Assembly: GCA_910588095.1 (NCBI GenBank)
Contig: CAJUQH010000010.1
Location: 8,100 to 72,099, forward strand
DNA from: an uncultured Eggerthellaceae bacterium
Lineage (GTDB): Bacteria; Actinomycetota; Coriobacteriia; Coriobacteriales; Eggerthellaceae
DNA: 64,000 bases
Reading direction: 5' to 3'
The translations under genes and the position numbers were made by a program. Shown in pieces: positions 63,946-64,000 of this stretch. Position 1 is the stretch's first letter. Each line of letters begins with the position of its first letter. The notes below the pieces were generated by a model that was not told the DNA's origin, ran no database searches, and worked only from the letters and a program-made list of their open reading frames with translations.

Positions 63946-64000
63946 TTTGCGCTTTCTCGCGAAGGTGTGCTAGAGTGCGCATCACTTGGCGGCTTCGAGC

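Overview
The window is a high-GC bacterial chromosome segment. Gene order, the AUA-rich but otherwise G/C-ending codon use, a magnesium-type Nramp relative of the kind described from Eggerthella lenta, and a stand-alone [FeFe] hydrogenase with a GltD-like partner all point to class Coriobacteriia, probably Eggerthellaceae. This placement is inference from gene content; no rRNA or tRNA gene is present to confirm it.

Layout. 1-5.6 kb is a minus-strand block: mnmA, a class I glutamine amidotransferase and a flippase-like membrane protein (translationally coupled), then rpmB with its terminator and an MFS transporter. 5.7-13.8 kb is a plus-strand housekeeping run: asp23, fakA-like kinase, recG, rsmD, coaD, a coiled-coil protein, yceD, a RhaD-like aldolase and a prepilin-type peptidase. 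13.9-22.6 kb holds a membrane-anchored coiled-coil protein, a CorC-like CBS protein, a secreted lysozyme-like protein, two tandem TrkA-type K+ regulators, purB, a minus-strand Tat-signal propeller-like protein and an OmpR-type two-component pair. 28-41.9 kb holds leuC-leuD-(small ORF)-leuB, hisS, aspS, the 4.5S SRP RNA gene, dedA, dnaX, ybaB, recR and a two-gene Mg2+ transport module (MgtE-like sensor plus Nramp-related transporter). 47-58.7 kb holds ettA, a divergent Trm9-like methyltransferase/Elp3 pair, a fused permease-ATPase ABC transporter with its lipoprotein, and a flavoprotein plus group-A [FeFe] hydrogenase. The window ends with a toxin-antitoxin pair.

The most unusual content is a family of three very large secreted proteins at 23.1-26.6, 42.7-46.9 and 59.1-63.2 kb. 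Each has a signal peptide, a BspA-like leucine-rich domain, a run of InlB-type repeats and a shared ~140-160 residue C-terminal domain without an LPXTG motif. Each is preceded by the same leader: a sigma70-like promoter exactly 7 nt from the first base of a ~200-nt RNA. The three RNA copies share two long-range helices with compensatory base changes, a small hairpin, and a GAGGGCATC/GATGCCCTC pairing that forms a pseudoknot. The 3' strand of the pseudoknot runs into an anti-Shine-Dalgarno word whose bases co-vary with the gene's own Shine-Dalgarno, and a local hairpin can also cover that site. This looks like a cis-regulatory RNA (riboswitch or thermosensor type) of a family I do not recognise. 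The coding regions just after the leaders also carry 45-nt palindromic REP-like units, read in frame as part of the protein.

All functions are read from sequence motifs by eye. No database search or folding program was run.
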